Below are positions 6,852 through 7,870 of a stretch of DNA of 7,870 nucleotides, in pieces; within the stretch, counting starts at the first letter, position 1, and each line of letters begins with the position of its first letter. The stretch comes from Frankiales bacterium. GTDB lineage: Bacteria > Actinomycetota > Actinomycetes > Mycobacteriales > SCTD01. Where the stretch lies: assembly GCA_025464795.1 (NCBI GenBank), contig JAODNB010000246.1:1-7870 (forward strand). The letters are read 5' to 3'. Under the pieces are notes generated by a model that was given only the letters and a program-made list of their open reading frames with translations, was not told where the DNA came from and did no database searches. The translations under genes and the position numbers were made by a program.

Positions 6852-6860
6852 TGTGGACAA
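6852..6860 (-). promoter_or_regulatory. DnaA box (TTGTCCACA)
   Basis: The reverse strand reads TTGTCCACA exactly, the form of the DnaA box preferred in Streptomyces and mycobacteria. It stands alone between the divergent SAF and HTH genes, about 66 bp from the first and 80 bp from the second. A single box is not an origin; it could mark DnaA control of either promoter or be a chance match. The same bases also contain a TTGTCC that might serve as a poor -35 element for the SAF gene. Confidence 0.5.
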
Positions 6861-6891
6861 GCCCGTGGGGCGGCCCCTACCGGTGGCAGAC

Positions 6892-6922
6892 TGCTTGCAT
6901 CGCGGCCCATCGCGCGCAAGCA
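6892..6922. promoter_or_regulatory. Candidate operator upstream of the HTH gene
   Basis: A perfect 7-bp inverted repeat, TGCTTGC (6892-6898) and GCAAGCA (6916-6922), has centres 24 bp apart. Inside lies a direct repeat CATCGCG at 6898-6904 and 6908-6914, period 10 bp. The element ends 18 bp before the TTG start of the HTH gene. Such an arrangement, on one face of the helix and just before a gene for a DNA-binding protein, suggests an autoregulatory site; binding is not shown. Confidence 0.45.
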
Positions 6923-6931
6923 CACGCCTTT

Positions 6932-6936
6932 GGAGG
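6932..6936 (+). promoter_or_regulatory. Ribosome binding site supporting a TTG start
   Basis: GGAGG lies 4 nt before the TTG at 6941. This strong site is the main reason to accept the rare start codon for the HTH gene. Confidence 0.7.
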
Positions 6937-6940
6937 ACTG

Positions 6941-7174
6941 TTGCCCGAACCGAGGTTCCTGCAGCTGTCCGACGTTGCCGAGGTGCTGAACATCTCCTCG
7001 TCTCAGACCTACGCCCTGGTCCGCAACGGCGACCTGCCCGCCATCAAGATCGGCGGCCGTGGGCAGTGGCGCGTGGAGCGGACAGCCCTGGAGGACTACA
7101 TCAGCCGGCTCTACACGCAGACGAGGGCCTTCGTGGAGGCGCACCCGCTAGGGGGCGACTCCGAGGAGGAGTAG
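6941..7174 (+). CDS. Small excisionase-type helix-turn-helix DNA-binding protein
   Basis: The 77-residue protein is almost entirely a winged helix-turn-helix of the excisionase/MerR-like class. The HTH covers about residues 7-27 (LQLSDVAEVLNISSSQTYALV), the wing about 34-45 (AIKIGGRGQWRV), followed by a helix with LEDYISRLYTQT (50-61) and an acidic tail (DSEEE). It starts at TTG (6941), supported by GGAGG 4 nt upstream; no ATG or GTG with a comparable site is near. No phage or integrase gene is nearby, and this type of protein is common in actinobacterial chromosomes, so it is more likely a housekeeping or developmental regulator than a true excisionase. It resembles BldC only in fold and size; the sequence is clearly different. 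It diverges from the SAF/CpaE-like pair and converges with the following gene, the stops lying 3 bp apart. Its targets are unknown; the upstream repeats suggest self-control. Confidence 0.88.
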   Translation: MPEPRFLQLSDVAEVLNISSSQTYALVRNGDLPAIKIGGRGQWRVERTALEDYISRLYTQTRAFVEAHPLGGDSEEE

Positions 7175-7191
7175 CAGCTAGGCCCAGCTGC
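7174..7191. terminator. Weak inverted repeat between convergent genes
   Basis: GCAGCT (7174-7179) and AGCTGC (7186-7191) form a perfect 6-bp stem with a 6-nt loop. The left arm touches both the HTH stop and the stop of the opposing gene. It is short and has no U-tract, so termination is only a possibility. Confidence 0.25.
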
Positions 7192-7735
7192 GCACGGCGG
7201 TGAGCGCGGGCAGCGGGAGCACGCGCACCTGACGGACGGCTGAGGCGCGACGGGCCTCCCCCGCTGCGTGCTCCGCGAGGTCGACGTGATCGGCGCCCAC
7301 GCGGTCGATCGTCCCCGCGAGGACCGAGCCGTCCACCAGGACCACCTGGACGCCGATCCGGCTGCGCGCCAGTCCCCGCAGCGCCCAGCGAAGGTCGAGC
7401 CTGCGGGCGACCTCGCCCTCCGCGCCGGGCACGTCGCTGCGCACCCCCACACCGCTGATCCCGAGCACCTGCGCGGTGCTCAGCAGCAGCTCGCTCCTGC
7501 TCGTCTCCTCGAGCAGGATCCAGTCGCTCCCCACGTCGAGCAGCCGTCCGTGCACAGTTCCTGCTCCCTGGGTCAGCACAGCGAGGGTGTGCCCGCTGCT
7601 CGCTCGCAGCCGGTCGACGAGCCCCAGCAGGGAGTGCTCGCGGCGGGTCCGGTCGCGGACCTCGCCCGCGAGCTCCGCTGCTGCGGCGGCCTCCAGCTGC
7701 GCCTCGAGATCGGCGAACAGCTCGTCCCAGCGCAT
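7178..7735 (-). CDS. Hypothetical protein with two similar beta-rich repeats
   Basis: From the ATG at 7735 the product has 185 residues. I do not recognise a named family, though the N-terminus MRWDELFADLEAQLEAA resembles hypothetical proteins seen in many actinobacteria. Residues 1-45 are helical and charged, likely a coiled-coil-like segment. Two stretches look like diverged copies of one small beta-barrel unit: about 50-95 (with GRLLDVGSDWILLEE) and about 129-175 (with GTIDRVGADHVDLAE). Both share the pattern G-x-hydrophobic-D-x-VG-x-D-x-hydrophobic-x-L, reminiscent of Sm-like or PRC-like barrels. No signal peptide or membrane segment is visible, so it is probably cytosolic. A purine-rich run (AGGGTGGGGG) precedes the ATG; an upstream GTG at 7777 has no ribosome binding site. 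It converges with the HTH gene and is divergent from the gene beginning at 7850. Confidence 0.8.
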   Translation of the reverse strand: MRWDELFADLEAQLEAAAAAELAGEVRDRTRREHSLLGLVDRLRASSGHTLAVLTQGAGTVHGRLLDVGSDWILLEETSRSELLLSTAQVLGISGVGVRSDVPGAEGEVARRLDLRWALRGLARSRIGVQVVLVDGSVLAGTIDRVGADHVDLAEHAAGEARRASAVRQVRVLPLPALTAVRSWA

Positions 7736-7777
7736 GCCCCCACCCTGCCCGCAATCGATCTCCGATGGCAAGTTCAC

Positions 7778-7806
7778 TTGACCAGAGGTAGTTGAAGGGT
7801 TACAAA
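7778..7806 (+). promoter_or_regulatory. Candidate promoter for the gene at the right edge
   Basis: TTGACC (7778-7783) and TACAAA (7801-7806) are separated by 17 bp, close to the sigma-70-type TTGACA/TANNNT pattern except for the final base of the -10. It would start transcription near 7813, some 37 bases before the ATG at 7850. The surrounding sequence is unusually A-rich for this genome. Confidence 0.4.
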
Positions 7807-7829
7807 GGCAAACACAAGCAAACGTACGT
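7802..7829 (+). repeat. Short direct repeat and palindrome in an A-rich leader
   Basis: GCAAAC occurs at 7808-7813 and 7818-7823, period exactly 10 bp, within two similar half-units (ACAAAGGCAAAC and ACAAGCAAAC). It is followed by the 8-bp palindrome ACGTACGT at 7822-7829. The element overlaps or follows the predicted transcript start, a place where a regulator could bind; no protein is assigned. Confidence 0.45.
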
Positions 7830-7836
7830 AAGAGAG

Positions 7837-7841
7837 GGAGG
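7837..7841 (+). promoter_or_regulatory. Ribosome binding site for the right-edge gene
   Basis: GGAGG, inside the run AGAGAGGGAGGGGG, lies 8 nt before the ATG at 7850. It is the main support for a gene starting there. Confidence 0.6.
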
Positions 7842-7849
7842 GGGCAACG

Positions 7850-7870
7850 ATGCTGACCGTTCCGGCTCGG
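7850..7870 (+). CDS. Start of an unidentified gene, cut by the right edge
   Basis: An ATG preceded by a strong ribosome binding site opens a frame reading MLTVPAR before the window ends. Seven residues are too few to assign a family. The elaborate A-rich leader suggests a well-expressed or tightly regulated gene, divergent from the repeat-bearing hypothetical gene. Confidence 0.55.

Noticed and set aside
6854..6883. TGGACA-N18-TACCGG as a promoter for the HTH gene
   Set aside because: The spacing is tolerable, but the -10 lacks the final T, the -35 coincides with the DnaA box, and nothing else supports it.
6786..6923. Upstream extension of the SAF-domain protein by 46 residues
   Set aside because: The added part is Arg-rich and unlike membrane-protein N-termini, and would run through the DnaA box and into the candidate operator. 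The GTG at 6785 has a strong ribosome binding site.
7158..7172. ACTCC/GGAGT hairpin at the end of the HTH gene
   Set aside because: It is a 5-bp stem within coding sequence made by Glu codons (GAG) and is likely a chance result of codon use.
6941..7174. Prophage or integrative-element excisionase
   Set aside because: The HTH protein has an excisionase-type fold, but no integrase, attachment-site repeat, tRNA gene or change in composition is present. Chromosomal proteins of this type are common in actinobacteria.
1..7870. CRISPR array, tRNA, rRNA, riboswitch or insertion sequence
   Set aside because: I saw no regularly spaced repeats of CRISPR length, no cloverleaf-like or rRNA-like sequence, no transposase motif and no terminal inverted repeats. 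Short structured RNAs could be missed by eye.

Overview
The window is 7.87 kb of very GC-rich, densely coding DNA. Third positions are almost all G or C, several starts are GTG or TTG, and genes overlap at stop/start junctions. The protein families (WS/DGAT acyltransferase, LytR_C protein, DUF6912-like protein, actinobacterial CpaB/CpaE-like pair, short excisionase-type HTH protein) all point to the chromosome of a high-GC Actinomycetota member. I cannot name the genus with confidence. I see no rRNA, tRNA, CRISPR array, insertion sequence or prophage gene, and no gene-free stretch over about 155 bases.

Region 1 (1-3486, minus strand) is a probable four-gene operon. Read right to left it encodes a membrane-anchored LytR_C protein, a wax ester synthase/diacylglycerol acyltransferase with an intact HHxxxDG motif, a patatin-like serine lipase whose start overlaps the acyltransferase stop (ATGA), and a DUF6912-like protein cut by the left edge. 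Region 2 (3576-4784, plus strand) is a divergent acyl-CoA dehydrogenase of the ACAD10/11-like type. Regions 1 and 2 together look like a lipid-turnover locus: the acyltransferase esterifies acyl-CoA into neutral lipid, the patatin protein could release fatty acids, and the dehydrogenase could oxidise acyl-CoA. That metabolic link is inferred from family and position.

Region 3 (4801-6785, minus strand) is a two-gene unit. It encodes a SAF-domain CpaB-like membrane protein and a CpaE/TadZ-like ATPase whose Walker A motif has lost both usual lysines. They converge on the dehydrogenase, and an inverted repeat spanning both stop codons may terminate transcription from both sides. The other Flp/Tad pilus genes are absent from the window.

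Region 4 (6786-7174) is a divergent intergenic region followed by a 77-residue HTH protein starting at TTG. The intergenic region holds a perfect actinobacterial-type DnaA box and, just before the HTH gene, an inverted repeat enclosing a direct repeat with 10-bp period, which is a good candidate operator.

Region 5 (7178-7870) holds a minus-strand gene for an unrecognised protein with two similar beta-rich repeats, ending 3 bp from the HTH gene. Beyond it lies a strikingly A-rich leader with a candidate promoter, short repeats and a strong ribosome binding site for a plus-strand gene that has only just begun at the right edge.

The most interesting candidate system is regions 3-5: an orphan CpaB/CpaE-type pair, a small DNA-binding protein and a repeat-bearing partner, with shared operator-like motifs between them.
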